From positions 5,580,001 through 5,644,000 of the forward strand of contig JAPVLO010000056.1 of NCBI GenBank assembly GCA_027257055.1: a stretch of 64,000 bases of DNA. The letters run 5' to 3'. Shown here piece by piece: positions 46,060 through 59,029 of this stretch (position 1 is its first letter; every line of letters begins with the position of its first letter). The notes under the pieces were generated by a model. The model saw only the letters and a program-made list of their open reading frames with translations, searched no databases and was not told the DNA's origin. Both the position numbers and the translations under genes were made by a program. Source of the stretch: Cephalopachus bancanus (lineage: Eukaryota > Chordata > Mammalia > Primates > Tarsiidae).

Positions 46060-47040
46060 GTTTGAGAATTTTTTCCATATATTGTTTTATGTCAATTTCT
46101 AATTTAATTATGCTGTGATCAGAGAAGATACTCTGTGTGATTTCAGTGCATTTCAATGTATTTAGGTTTGTTTCATGGCCAAGTATATGGTCTGTTATAA
46201 TAAGCGTTTCATGTGAAATTGAAAACTATGTGTATTTTGCATTATTGCTTATAGTGTTCTATAAATGTCAATTAGGTCAAGTTGGTTGATAGTGTTGTTC
46301 AAGACTTCTATATTCTTATGAGTTTGTTTACTTGCTCTGTCAATAATGTAGAAAAGTAGTTTTGAAATCTCCAGCTATAATTGTGGGTATCTTTATTTGT
46401 CTTTTTAGATATCAGTTTTTGCTACATGCATTTTGAAGCTGTATTATTAGGTTCATGTACATTAAGACTCTTATGTCTTCTTGATAAGTTGGTGGCCCAT
46501 TTATAACTATAAAATGCCTCCTTTTATCTCTGGCCATATTCCTTGATCTAAAGTCGACTATCTTGATAATAATATAGTTACTTCAGCTTTTCTGTAATGC
46601 TCTTTTTTACTCTCCTTTTAATTTGTGTCTTTATGCTTAATGTAGAGTCTTTCTTTATTAAGCAGCGTGACTCTCTCTGTCTTTTAAACTGGAGTTTTTA
46701 GACCATTTTCATTTAATGCATTGGTATAATTTGATTTAAGTCTACCATCTTAGTATTTCTGTTATAAATGTCTCATTTGCTCTTTACTAAATTTTTCTCT
46801 TTTCTGAGGAAAAGGTATAAAACATTCTTATATTTGTTCTTATGTATGCAACGTGTCTTACACCTGTCATTCTTTATGGAGGCTCTCAAGACTTCTCAAT
46901 CACTGATTTTCAGCAATTTGGTGATGATGTGTCTTTGTGTGTTACTTTTTGTTGTTGTTGTTTATTCTGCTTTTTTAAAATAAGCTTCTTGAATACATGA
47001 TTTTTTAAGTTGAATTAAAAATTTAGGAGAGTTTGGTAAG
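46060..47040 (-). mobile_element. old L1M fragment (ORF1-ORF2 region), minus strand
   Basis: The plus strand has the reverse of L1 ORF2 landmarks: TCATGGCCAAGTATATGGTC, GTTCTATAAATGTCAATTAG and AATCTCCAGCTATAATTGTG. Near 46,860-46,930 is a segment from upstream of ORF2 (TTTATGGAGGCTCTCAAGAC). It is strongly diverged and non-functional. Confidence 0.8.
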
Positions 47041-47099
47041 GAGAATAGAATAGGTGAGACTCCCCTACTTTCCACTCAGTTTCAGAACCTGTAGCTAAT

Positions 47100-49255
47100 A
47101 TCTCAGGACCTCTGATCCAGCTATCAAGCTTCTCCTCAGAAAGGTCAAATTTACTGGTAAATGGACAAGGTTTGAATGGAAGATGAAGAGAGTCAGAATC
47201 TGTTCAAATTCTGACAGAAAGAAGCTGGAGCACAGAAAAGGAAAGCAGCAAGACTCTGGCAGAGATCAATACCTGAGGAACTCAGAACCCCATGGAAAGG
47301 GTAGGTGGGAGTGCGTATCTCCTCCCTCACTCCTCTGACAGTTCGCTGATTACTAAACTATTGGGGAACCTCTCTACTCTCACAACCTAGAACAACACTA
47401 CCTGTGGTGATTTGAGAACTTCCAAGGAATAGAGAACGAGGGGGCCGGTTAGTACAGGTGTGCTTACACTCCCCTCAGACCTGAATTGAGATGGTGGGCA
47501 ACAAGTTGGTTGTGCACACATCATGCCACTGCTGTGTCCAGAGGTCCTTTACCCTTGACTCACCATACCACCAGATCTCCCACAAACATGCCCCACAACC
47601 CACTTTGACTTTGGCAAGCACAGGGGACCATTGGGCTTCCAAGGAGTTGTGGGTTCCCTGGAGATCTAACTCTTGACTTGGGCCATCCTTAAGGAAAGGA
47701 GGGGTATAGTCAGATAAAGCTCCCCTTGCAACAAAGAAAACATGGGTGTGGCACTAAGCACCGAAGAGGTCAGCACTGATGCTGGGGAACAGATGTGGAG
47801 AGGGGATCATCTCCTACTCCCCATTACCTCATACACTTTTTCAGACACAGCAGTGGTTCTTCCTGCTGGGAGCTGATGGGCATGCACTCAAAGAATGTGC
47901 TTTATGTGGTAGCTCCACTTCTGCTGAAAATGAGCTTCTTCTTGCTCAGGCTTTCATAAAGGGCAGGGTTCAGTTCCTCCTCCCTACACAGAGTAGTAGT
48001 GATCCAGCAAAAGAGGACAGACTGCCTGTGGAGTTGCCTGCCTTGGCTTGGGAGAAAAGACTCTGCCCCAAGCCCTATTCCAGCGGTAGCTGTAAGAGGC
48101 CAGGAACAAAAGAATAAAACCTTTAGGAACAGAAAGTCACGTGCCCCATGACAGGGTTGTGATAGGGAAGCAGATCATGTTCCTGCTGGCTCAGGAGAAA
48201 AACTGGTGCTCACCCCTCCACCCTGCCCCTTATCACAATCCTTTCCTACCACCCCCATCAGAGCAAGTGAGTCCAATTGGCACCAGAGTACCTGCCAGCT
48301 TTTACTCTTAAGCAACACTTACTTGGAAGCAGCCTGCACTGCACTACCAATCAAAGTCCTGTTACCCGCCCCGCCAACCCAAGGACTTAATAATAGTCCA
48401 CAAGATCCCTCTGCACCCTCAGCACTACAGGAGATAGAGTATCAGTCCATATGTCCAGTACATCACTACAACAAACAGCATTTGAAAAAGCCACAGCACA
48501 GAAGCTGTCCACAAACAAGGAACCTATACAGAACTTGGCCCCTTGACAGCACTCAGAAATGAAGCCAAACAATCATACATAACATATATCACAGTCATCT
48601 TCACAAGGGAAAAATAATTTAAAAAAAGAAAGCTCCATCCAAACAATAGCAAATTCAAAAATAAAAAGCAACAATTCCTTCAGATGAGACGGGATTAGTG
48701 CAAGAACTCCAGCAGTACAAGAAAAGCAGAGTGTTTCAATATCTCCAAAGGATTTCACTAGTTCCCTAGCAATGGATCCTAACCAAATGGAAATGTCTGA
48801 AATGACAGATAAAGAATTCAAAAATATAGATTGAAAGGAAACTCAGTGAGATCCAAGAGAGAGTTGAAATCCAATACAAAGAAACCAGAAATGTGATTCA
48901 GGATAAGAAAGTTGACATAGCTATATCAAAAACAAACAAACAAACAGATAGAACTCATGAAATTGAAAAATTTACTATAGGAATTTCAAAATACAGTTGG
49001 AGGCCTCAGCAACAGACTAAATAAATCAAACAGAAGAAATAAATTCAGAGCTCAAAGACAAGTCTTTCAAATTAAACCAGTCAGACAAAAATAAAAAGAA
49101 TTTTAGAAAGTGAACAAAACTTTTGAGAAATATGAGATTATGTAAAGTGACAAAACCTATGACTTACTGGTGTTCCTAAGAGAGAAAAAGTATATAACTT
49201 GGAAAACATATTTGAGGAAATAACTCAGGAATCCTTAAAAGACTGTTAAATTTGT
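47100..49255 (+). mobile_element. old L1M 5' region (5' UTR and ORF1 start), plus strand
   Basis: The stretch 48,770-49,250 has AGATAAAGAATTCAAAAATA, AATTTCAAAATACAGTTGGA and CAAGTCTTTCAAATTAAACC, typical of the L1M region just upstream of and within ORF1. The GC-richer 47,400-48,560 is the older 5' UTR. It accounts for the open frames at 47,779-48,117 and 48,206-48,562, which I do not consider genes. The left boundary is approximate. Confidence 0.65.
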
Positions 49256-49259
49256 TTTA

Positions 49260-50440
49260 CACAAGACATTTTCTTACAGATCATCTTGATTATTTTGTGG
49301 CTTATTTTTAAGAATTTTTAAAGATGACCTAAAGTAACCTTTATTTTAGGCTTGGTTTAGGCTTAATGCACAGGCATCCTCCTTCTGAGGTCCCTACTAA
49401 ATGCACCAGGTGTTGGAAAAGTTTTCTTCACTTTGGCTGGTTAGAACCTGAAAGACTCCTGAAAATTGTTTATCTTACACTTTTGCGGTAAATGTTCTAT
49501 GATATGTAATATTTGGCCTTGTGCGTTTTCACGTTATGCATGTACAGCTTCATGTTTAGAGAGACTCAAGGGGACTTTATTCAGACTCTTTAAAGCTTTT
49601 GTCTCTGCATAGCTTCTTCTTTTCTGTTACTTAACCTTGATAATTACATGCACTTTAGTCTCCCAAAGTCTGATTTCTATCTCCTCATTTCAGAGAGACT
49701 AGTATTTTGTTTGGACTCCCCCTTCCCGTGTAGTGATCCAGGAAGTTCCTCCAGGCAGAAAGTTTGGACAATTGTAGGATTTATTTTGTTTGTCTCCAAT
49801 ATCAAAGATCATACCTCTATGTTTTGTGCTGCTCCACATCAGAAAACAGTTGTTCACACAGATTATCCAGTTTTCTAGCTGTAGAAGGACAAGTCTGCTA
49901 TCGTACACTCAGTTATGGATGAAAGTGGAGTTGACAGCGTGAGTTTTAATCTCTTACCTTAATTTAAATTTTTCAATTTTTACATTATCCCAGAACAAAT
50001 AGATTTTATAAAATAATTATGGAACTTTTAGTTTTCGGTATACCATAGAAGAAGCTGAAAGTTGCCGCCTAACATGGAAAAAGTTGAACAAACTGAAATG
50101 TCAGCAGCTCTTCTTAGATGCCTCAGAGAGTTGTGGTCGCAGGGCAAACCACTTCCCCTAAATTGGAGTGACCAACATTCAAATTCAGAGACTTGTGGCT
50201 TGCTGAAAGCCATGAGCACAAACTTCATGAGAACAACTTCATGAGAACCAGTGCCAAGGAGAGGAAACCTGAACTGCAGTTGATAAATTGCTGGAGGTTT
50301 ATCATGGACAAATGTGACCAGATGAAGATTCCAGGGGGACCCAGTCAAAGGAAGTTCCTTACATTGCAAGTTTTACCTTCAAGAGCACAACCAGATTTTT
50401 ATAAATATCAGATAAGAATCTCCTTGTGATTCTTACAGGG
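49260..50440. other. unassigned interval between two L1M copies
   Basis: No gene or repeat named. A perfect 14-bp tandem duplication, AACTTCATGAGAAC, is at 50,221-50,248. Open frames at 50,028-50,429 on both strands overlap and lack any domain. An old LTR is possible but not shown. Confidence 0.35.
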
Positions 50441-52194
50441 AAAGCAGACAATAAACCATTTTGAAATATGCCACAGCATTCTGTTCTTCTTAACGTCTTC
50501 CCTCAGGAGAAATTATCCATCCACAGCCTAACTTTCTAGGGTTTTAGCAGGATCTAACTGCCCTGGAAGAGGAGAAATACCCAAGTCCAGCTCTATCTAG
50601 CAATCTTGTCCCACTAAAGCAGGGGTGGGAGAGTACTGAGAAGCATGTGTACAATTCATAGTCAAGATGTATAGGCTCTCTGAAAGACTGAGACATACTC
50701 ATTAGACTATAGAATGTTTCTTCCCTGTTCATATACCTTATACCACATTACTAAAGGCCTATATACAGAAGTTCCTTTAACTTAGTGCATCATGTCCAGA
50801 TATCAATAAAAAATGACCAGAGGCATGTCTTCCTTTTCAAGAGACTCATCCATGTCAGGTCTTTCTTCTCACTAATAAACTTTGTTATAAAACTTAAAGA
50901 AGAAAAAGAAATACGAAAAAAACAAAAAACACAGTTTGAAGAGATAGAGAAATCTTCAGAACCAGACTCAGATATGGCAGGGATGTTGGAATTATTTGAC
51001 TTGGAATTTTAAACACCTATGATTAGAATGTTAAGGCTTCCAATGAACAAATTAGACAGCACGTAGGCACAAATGAATAATTTAAGTGGAGAGATAAAAA
51101 TTTTAAGGAAGAAACACAAAATAAATTCTAGAGATAAAAAACTGTAACATCAATCAAGAATACCTTTGATGGAATTATTGATAGCCTAGACACTGCTGAG
51201 GACAGAATCTTGAAACTTGAGAACTATCTCAACTGAAACCACCAAAATTGAAAATCAAAGAGAAAAAAGACATTTTAAAAAGAAAAGAATATTAAATAAC
51301 TGTAAGACAATTAACAAAGTTGCTACATATGTGTAATAAGAATACCAGAAGAAGAAGAGACACAAACTTTGTAAAATATTTGAATATAAAAAACTAAGAA
51401 TTTTCCCACATTAGTGTCAGATATCAAAATACATGTCAAGGAAGCTCAGAGAATATTGAGTAGGATAAATGCCAAAATAATTACACTTAGTCATATTTTC
51501 AAACTACAGAAAATTAAAGATTAGAAAAAATATTGGAAGACAGAAGAAACACATATCATACCTGTAGAAGAGTAGAGGTGAGAATTCTGACTTCTCCTCA
51601 GAAACCATGCAAACCGGAAGAGAATAGAATAAAATATTTAAAGTATTGAAGGAAAACAAAAAACTACCAACCTAAAATTCTGAACCCTATAAAATTATCC
51701 TTCAAAAGTGAGAAAGAAAGACCTTACAAAACAACAACAAAAAAAACTGAGGGAATTTGTTGCCAGTAAGCTACCTTGAAAGAAATGTTGAAAGAAATTT
51801 TTTAGTGAGAAGGGAAATGATAAAGATTAGAAACTCAGGTCTGCAACAGAAGGGAAGAGTATCTGAAAAGGAAAGTAAAATAAAAGCACTTTTAAAATTT
51901 GTCATTAATATAATAGATGACAGAAGAACTTGTTCAAAATAACAGCAACAATAAATTAGACTGTGTATATATACATATTAGATTGTGTATGTGTGTATGT
52001 ATACATACATGCACACATATATATGCTTATGTCTAAGCAAGGTGAATTACAGCAATGATACAAAAATAAGAAAGCAGAATTATAATTGTTTTATGATTAT
52101 AATGTATCTGCACTACCTGTGAAGTGTTATAGTATTATTTGAGAGTGGATTTGGATTCATTGTAAATGGATATTGTAAACTCAGAGTAATCGCT

Positions 52195-52195
<1 letters not shown>

Positions 52196-52226
<31 letters not shown>
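52196..52226. repeat. (GA)n microsatellite
   Basis: About 15 AG units within the old L1M, at the junction between ORF1 and ORF2. Confidence 0.95.
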
Positions 52227-52228
<2 letters not shown>

Positions 52229-55163
52229 TATAATTAATATGCTAATAAGGGGGATAAAAATTGAATCATATAAAATGCTGAATTAAACTCCAATGAGCAG
52301 AACAATGTAAAAGACAATAGGAACAAAGAACAACAACAAATAAATAGTAACAAATATGGTAGATATTAGTCCAACTATCTCAATAATCACATTGAAAGTC
52401 AATGGTCTAAATGCATAAATTAGAAGACAGAGAGTTGTCCAAGTGTATCAAAGAACAGGATCCAACTACATATTGTCTATAATAAATCTACTTTAAATAT
52501 AAAGACTCAGATAGATTAGAAAAAAATGGAGGAAGAAACATATACGATAGTAACAATAATCAAAAGGCAGCAGAAATTGCTATTTTAATTTCAGACAGAG
52601 CCAATTTCAAACTAAGGAAAGTTATTAGGGATAAAAGGAGCATTATATCGTTGTAAAGGGTGAATGCTACAAGAATACATGACAATTCTTAATGTTGATA
52701 TGTTTAGCAACAGAATGTCAAAATGCACGAGGCAAAACAAATGGAACTGCCAGGAGAAATAGACAAGTCCACTATGATAGTTGGAGATTCCTGTACACCC
52801 CCATCACAAATGGACAGATTTAGTAGGCAGAAAATCAGTAGGTACTTAGTTGAACTGAACAGAATCATCAATCAACTGGGTGTAATTGACATCTATAGAG
52901 TCTTTATCCAACAACTGCAGAACACACGTTCTTCTCAAACTCACATGGAGCATTCATCAAAATAGACCACACTCTGGACAGTAAAATACACCTTAACAAA
53001 CAAAAAAAAAGAAATTATACTAAGTACCCTGTCAGAGCACAATGAAATTAAACTAGAGATCAATAACAGAAAGGGCCAAAAAAATTTCAAAACGCTCGAA
53101 GATTAAGTAACACACTTCAAAATAACACACGGCTCAAAGAAAAATGCTCAGGAGACATTAAAATTACTTTAAATGAAAATACAACTCATCAAAATTTGTT
53201 GGATGTGGCAAAAGTAGTGTGATTTTAGAACTGGATACATATATTATGAAAAAAAGAAAGATCTAAAATCAATCACTTCTGCCCTAGGAAACTATAAAAA
53301 GAAGAGCACATTAAATCTAATGTGAGTACAATAAGATAAGTGCTAAAAATTAGAGAAAAAATTGATGAAATTGAAAACAGGAACTGAATAAAGAAAATCA
53401 CTGAAACCAAAAACTGGTTATTTGAAAGAAAAAAAAAGTCAGTAAAATTACTAAGCCTCTAACCAGGCTAATTGACAAAAACAGAGAGGACACAGATTAC
53501 TACATTAGAACTAAAAGGAAGATCATTACCACAAATCCCATGGATGGTAAAAGGATAAAAGAATATAATAAACAGTTCTATACTCACACATTTGAAAACC
53601 TAGGGGGAATGTGCCTATTCCTTAAAAGACACAATCTGGCAAAATTCTCACAAGAAGAAATAAATAATCAGAATAGGCCTACATCTCTTAAATAAATTGA
53701 ATCAATAGTTAATAACCTTCCAAAACAGAAAATCCCAGGACCATATGGGTTCACTGGTGAATTCTAGTGAAAATTTTTGGAAAAAAATTGTATCAATTCT
53801 ATACCTTCTCTTTCAGAAGATAGATGCAGAAGAATACTTCCTAACAAATTTTATAAAGTTTACCCTACTACCAAAGCCAGACAAAGACATTACAAGAAAA
53901 GAAAGCTACAGACCAATATTTCTCATGAATATAGGTACAAAAATTATCAACAAAAGAATAGCAAATTCAATTCAGCATGTATGAAAGAACTGTATACCTT
54001 GATCAAGCAAGATTTATCCCACATATGCAAGGCAGATTCTAACTCCTATTTATGACAAAAACTTACAGTAAACTAGGGCTAGTGACAAACCTCTTCAGCT
54101 TGATAAAGAATATCTACAAAAAAATCTACAACTAATATCATACTGAAAGGTGTGAAAATCAAATCTTTCCCACTAATATCAGAAACAAGGCAAGGGTAAA
54201 CCCTCTCACAATTGCTTTTCATTATCACGCTGGAAGTTCTCATTAATGCAATATGACAAGAAAAGGAAATAAAGTGAAACAGATTGTAAAGGAAGAAATA
54301 AAACTACCTTTGTTCATAAATTGTCTATATAGAAAATCCAAAAGAATTGACAAAAAACTTTAGAAACGAATAAGCAATTAGAGTAAGGTTACAGAATAAA
54401 AGGTTAATACAAAAATGTCAATCACTTTTCTATATACCACAATCAGCAAGTGAAATTTGAAATTTAAAACATAGTATTATCTACATTAGCATGCAAAAAT
54501 GAAATATTTGTGTATAAATCCAACAAAATATGAGTAAAACTACAAAATTCTGATGAAAGAAATCAGTGAAGAACTAAATAAATGGGGAGATATTCTATCT
54601 TCATGGATAAACTCAATATTGTTTAGATGCCAGTTCTTCCCAATTTGATTTGTAGATTCAATGCAATCTCAATATAGATTTAGTGAGTTGTTTAATGGAT
54701 AATGACAAACTGATTCTGAAATTTAATATAGAGAGGCAAAAGGTCCAGATTAGTCAACACAATATTAAGGGAGAAAAATAAAGTTGTTTAGTTAACATTA
54801 CCCAACTTCAAGATATACTATAAATTACATAATCAAGACAGTGTAGTATTGGTGAAAAAGTACAGACAAATAAACCGATGTGACATACACAGAGCCTAGA
54901 AATAAACCCATATAAATATAGTCAAGTGACCTTTGACAAAGGAGGTAAGGCAACACAATGAAGAAACTATCGTTTTCTTAAACAAATGGCACTGGAACAA
55001 GTGAATATCCACATGCAAAATATGAATCTAGACCTTACACCTTTCAGAAAAATTAATTCAAAATGATTTATATCTCTAAGTAAAATGCAAAGCCATAAAT
55101 CTCTTAGAAGATATCAAAAATAAAAATCTAAATGATTTGGGGTTTGGCAATGACTTTTAGAAT

Positions 55164-55523
55164 TCAATGGTTTGAATGGGTCCCCCCAAAAGCATGTATT
55201 GGAAACTTAATCTGCAATGTAGCACTGTTAAGAAATGGGACCTATATGAGGTAATTAGGTCATGAAGGCTCCATCTCCAGCACTAAATGGATTAATGCTG
55301 TTATCATGGGAGTGAGTACCTTATGAAAGGATGAATCTGGGTTCTCTCTTGTTCTCTCTCATCCAATAATGCCTTATTCCATGTTATGTTACAGTAAGAA
55401 GGCCCTTACCAGATGCCAATATCCTGATCTTGGACTTCCCAGCCTACAGAACTGTGAGAAAATAGATTTCTTTATAAACTACCCAATCTCAAGTATTCTG
55501 TTATAGCAGCACAAAATGAACTA
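55164..55523 (+). mobile_element. MaLR-type solo LTR (MST/MLT1-like)
   Basis: A 360-bp insertion in L1M ORF2. It has ATGGTTTGAATGGGTCCCCC near the start, TAGGTCATGAAGGCTCC, then CAGCCTACAGAACTGTGAGA, TTTATAAACTACCCAATCTC and GCACAAAATGAACTAA at the end. AGAAT at 55,159-55,163 and 55,524-55,528 is a 5-bp target duplication, the expected size for this class. Confidence 0.85.
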
Positions 55524-56276
55524 AGAATGAAAGAAAAAGTTGATAGACTGAACTTTATTAAAATGAAAAATGTTTGCTCTGTGAATGACACTGCCAAGAG
55601 AATAAAAAGATAAGCCACAGACTTGGAAAAATTTGAAAAACAATATCAAGATTGTTATTAAAAATATACAAAGAACTCTTAAAAATCAACAATAATACAA
55701 ACAACCCAGTTGAGAAATGGGCCAAAGACCTCAACAGACACCTCACTAAAGAAGACATACTGATGGTAAATAAGCATATGAAAAGATGCTTCATGGCCTA
55801 TGTCATAAGGAGATGTACATTAAAACAGCAATGCAACTATACACTAGTTAGACTGGCCCAAATCCAGAACACTAACAACATCTAATGCTTGAAAGTATGT
55901 TGAACAACAGAAACTCTCATTCCCTACTGGTGGGAATGCAAGATGATACAGCCGCTAGGAAAGTCAGTTCGGAATTGTTTTTACAAAACTAAGTATACTC
56001 TTATCATATGATTCAACACTTGCATGCTTTGGTATTTACTCAAAGAAGTTGAAAGACTGTGTCCACACAAAATCTTGCACATACATGTTTACAGTAGCTT
56101 TACTTCTAAGTGTCAAAATTTTGAAGTAAGATTTCCTTCCATAGGTGAATGGATGAATACATTGTGGTACACCCAGACAATGGAATATTATTATTCAATG
56201 CTAAAAACAAACGCGCTATCAAGCTATGAAAAGACATGGAGGAAGCTTAAATTCTTATTACACAGTGAAAGAAGCC

Positions 56277-56293
56277 AAGAAACCATAATGTTT
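56277..56293. repeat. left target duplication of the 57-kb L1 block
   Basis: AAGAAACCATAATGTTT (17 bp) is repeated exactly at 57,333-57,349. Confidence 0.93.
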
Positions 56294-57332
56294 TAAAAAA
56301 ATATTTTATTTTATTTTATTTAAGTTTTTAATTTTAAATATGTGGGGTACAATTCAAAGTTAGGTAATGCACATGTTCATTATGCAGGTGCCCTTGTTGA
56401 TGAGGTGTGCCCCTCATCCCCTGACATTTCCCATTGTTGCCAATCCCTTTCTTATAGTATTATAAAAGCTGTTCAAAGTCCTCTTATGAATGAGAACATG
56501 TGATACTCTGTTCTTTGTCTCTGTGATAGATCACTTAGTTCTATAGACTGGAAGTCCATCCAAGTTGCTGCGAAGTTCATAATTTTGTCCTTCTTTATGG
56601 CTGCATAATATTCCATCATGTATATGTACCACATTTTTTTTTTATCCACTCCTCTTTTGATGGGCAGCATGGTTGGTTCCATGTTGTTGCTATTGTGAAT
56701 AATGCCTCAATAAACATGCGTATGCAGGTATCTTTTTCCTAGAGTGATTTGAGTTCCTTCAGATATATTCCCAGTAGGGGAAATGCGGGGTTGTATGGAA
56801 AGTTGATTTTTAGATCTTTTAGGAATCTCCACACTGTTTTCCACAGAGATTGTACTAGTTTACACTCCCACCAACAGTGTAAACCTATTTCCCTTTCTCC
56901 ACATTCTCTCCAGCATCTGCTGCTTTTTGAGTTATTGATGACGGCCATCCTGACTGGAGTTAGGTGGTATCTCAACGTGGTTTGTTTGTTTGTTTATTTA
57001 TATTTTTTGTTAAAGATGTAGGGAACAATTCAGTGTTAGGTATACAAATGTTGATTGTGCAGGTTTTGATGAGGTGTGCCCTCCCACCCGAGCAGTTTCC
57101 CTCAACTGCCAATCCCACCCCTCTCCCCTGGCAGTTTTCCACTACTGCCAATTCCTTTGTAGTGGGAAACTGCCGGATGGGGGAGGGTGGGAAAGTGGGA
57201 TTGGCAGTAGCGGAAATCGGCCTGGGGAAGGGGCACGCCTCATTAACAAGGGTACCTGCATAATGAACATGTGTATACCTGACCCTGAATTGTACCCCCC
57301 TTCTTTAAAATAAAAAAAATTAAAGGAAAGCA
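56294..57332. mobile_element. composite L1 block with opposed 3' ends
   Basis: The block is bounded by one 17-bp duplication. From left: a T-rich tail and a minus-strand L1 3' part (to about 56,983); a second tail of TTTG/TTTA units (56,984-57,012) with another minus-strand 3' UTR (57,013-57,162); then a plus-strand 3' UTR (57,163-57,315) with an A tail adjoining the right duplication. The second and third pieces are inverted copies of the same ~150 bp with almost no spacer. Confidence 0.88.
57013..57315. repeat. long inverted repeat (palindrome) of L1 3' UTR
   Basis: The left arm runs from AGATGTAGGGAACAATTCAG to CTGGCAGTTTTCCACTACTG. The right arm runs from GTAGTGGGAAACTGCC to CCCTGAATTGTACCCCCCTT. 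The arms are close reverse complements of about 150 bp, so the DNA or RNA could form a long hairpin. Confidence 0.88.
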
Positions 57333-57769
57333 AAGAAACCATAATGTTTGATTCCAACTATATGACATTCTGAAAAAAGACAAAACTATGGAAACAATAA
57401 AAGATCAACGGCTGACAGGGGTTGAGGAAAGAGAGCAGAGTGGAGAGGATTTTCAATATAAAAAATAATTATAATATCACACACAGTAGTTTCACTCTAG
57501 TATTATACATTTTTCTAAACTCATGGGGATGCATCACAACCAAGAATGAACTCTACTGTAAACTGTCGACTTTGGTTGACAGCGATATGTTAATGTAAAT
57601 TAATCAATTGTAATAAATGTACAATGCTGGTGGCAGATGTTGAATATAGGGGAGGCTATGCATGTGAGGGCAGGGGACATATGGAAATCTCTGTACTTTA
57701 CTGCTCTACAAATTAATTTCTATTAAAATAATATATGTAGTTATTTCATGTACTTTTGGCAGTTCAGTT

Positions 57770-57930
57770 GTATATGCCATACTTAGAAGCTATGTGAACT
57801 ACAGTAAGTTCTTAAACATCTCTAAGACTCAGTTTCCTTACTTACAATAGGGGCATAATAGTACTAATCTCATGAGGCTGGTAGTACTAATCTCTTTATA
57901 TATCTAACTAGAAGTAATTAAATATAAAAG
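57770..57930 (+). repeat. MIR SINE fragment
   Basis: AAGTTCTTAAACATCTCTAA, ACTCAGTTTCCTTACTTACA and ATAGGGGCATAATAGTACTA are forward MIR. AGTACTAATCTCATGAGGCT follows, with a small local duplication of GTAGTACTAATCTC. Confidence 0.75.
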
Positions 57931-57934
57931 CCCC

Positions 57935-59025
57935 ATCCTAGAAGAAGACTGATAAATGGTTCTATTACTATAATTAACAGTCAGAAATTGTAGTTTAAAA
58001 ACATTCAGAATTCTATAGTCACTTATATGTGTCTCCTGTCAGTTTTAAACTAATCTTTTCTCACCTATGAATCAAACAACCAACCAGGTGCTAGTTAAGA
58101 AAAATGATCTCAGAGTACTGCATTTTAATTATTCCATCATATCACCAAAGAATACACTGGTGTTTCCTCTTGCCAACATTTAATCAACTCCTCAAGTCAA
58201 TAATAAATTTATCTAGCACTGTTCTCAAACCACAAGGAATTAAAAAAACTATGCATACAGGATCACTTAAATTTTTTCTATCCCTGGCTTATAGCCACCA
58301 TTACATGCCTTGATTCCACACAGGATGTTTAATGTTATTCCAATTTCGAAGCCAAGATACACATGCCATTCTTTTTCTTTATTAATAAGATAGAATACAG
58401 ATCCCCCCCAAACCAGCCAACAAACATTCTGAGTGCCAAAGCAAAGTGTATTGACTCCAGAATATCATGACTTCCATACTCAATTGGGCTTACAAAAATA
58501 AAACCCAGTGAAGATAAAGATGTACCCCAGCGCCTGGGAAAAGTGTCCAGCAGTAAGAAAGAGATCAGTTCAACTCACTGTGTAAATAACCCGAGAGTTT
58601 TGGGGTGGTTGGAACTGTAAAGATCACCTAGCCCTATGGTTTTCAAACTGTGCTCCAGGCATTCAGGGGTTAGGAGTTGGACAAGGAGGAAAGAAAAGTT
58701 AAACCGGCAGGGCTCTCAGCAGTTTTCTTTTTTCATGCAGTATAGTTCATTGTTTTATTTGGGCTTTACAGGATGATTTCATTGAAAAAGGAAATGTTGC
58801 TACTAACCAAAAGTATTGACTAATCGTGATCTTGTGAAATAATCTTATTTTCCATATGGAGCATGTCACCTAAAGAGTGACTTTGTGCAAGTTTACACAG
58901 CTATTTAGTGGCATAATAAAATTCAGGTTCATGATCTCCCAGACTTCTTACAAATAAACAGTGCATGTCTAAAGAGGGGCCAGCTTTCTAACTGTTGCTT
59001 TTTTCCCCCCATTTTGTCCCAAGTC
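57935..59025. other. unassigned non-coding interval
   Basis: No gene. A MIR-like fragment is at about 58,865-58,935. The remainder has no repeat I can name. Confidence 0.4.
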
Positions 59026-59029
59026 ATAT

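Larger units (their letters stand above)
52380..56296 (+). pseudogene. L1M ORF2 remnant
   Basis: Separated pieces in three frames match ORF2 in order. They are an endonuclease part at 52,723-52,965, an R-E/R-K-S-Y-R-P-I-F-L-M-N-I motif at about 53,900-53,950 that opens the reverse transcriptase, a piece at 55,652-55,885 (W-A-K-D-L-N-R-H) and the C-terminus at 56,024-56,296. Numerous stops are present. It has no function. Confidence 0.8.
50780..57735 (+). mobile_element. old, nearly complete L1M, plus strand
   Basis: ORF1 sequence begins near 50,800 (ATCAATAAAAAATGACCAGA) and continues with GATATGGCAGGGATGTTGGA. It ends before 51,900. ORF2 follows: endonuclease (52,723-52,965 region), reverse-transcriptase start (53,745-54,055) and C-terminus (55,652-56,296). 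A 3' UTR runs to 57,735 (GGGGAGGCTATGCATGTGAG, then AATCTCTGTACTTTACTGCT). Every frame is broken. Two later insertions split it: a MaLR-type LTR (55,164-55,523) and a block of young L1 3' ends (56,294-57,332). Confidence 0.85.

Noticed and set aside
47779..48562. Two open frames of 112 and 118 codons
   Set aside because: They fall in the old L1M 5' UTR and have no homology to a cellular protein that I can recognise.
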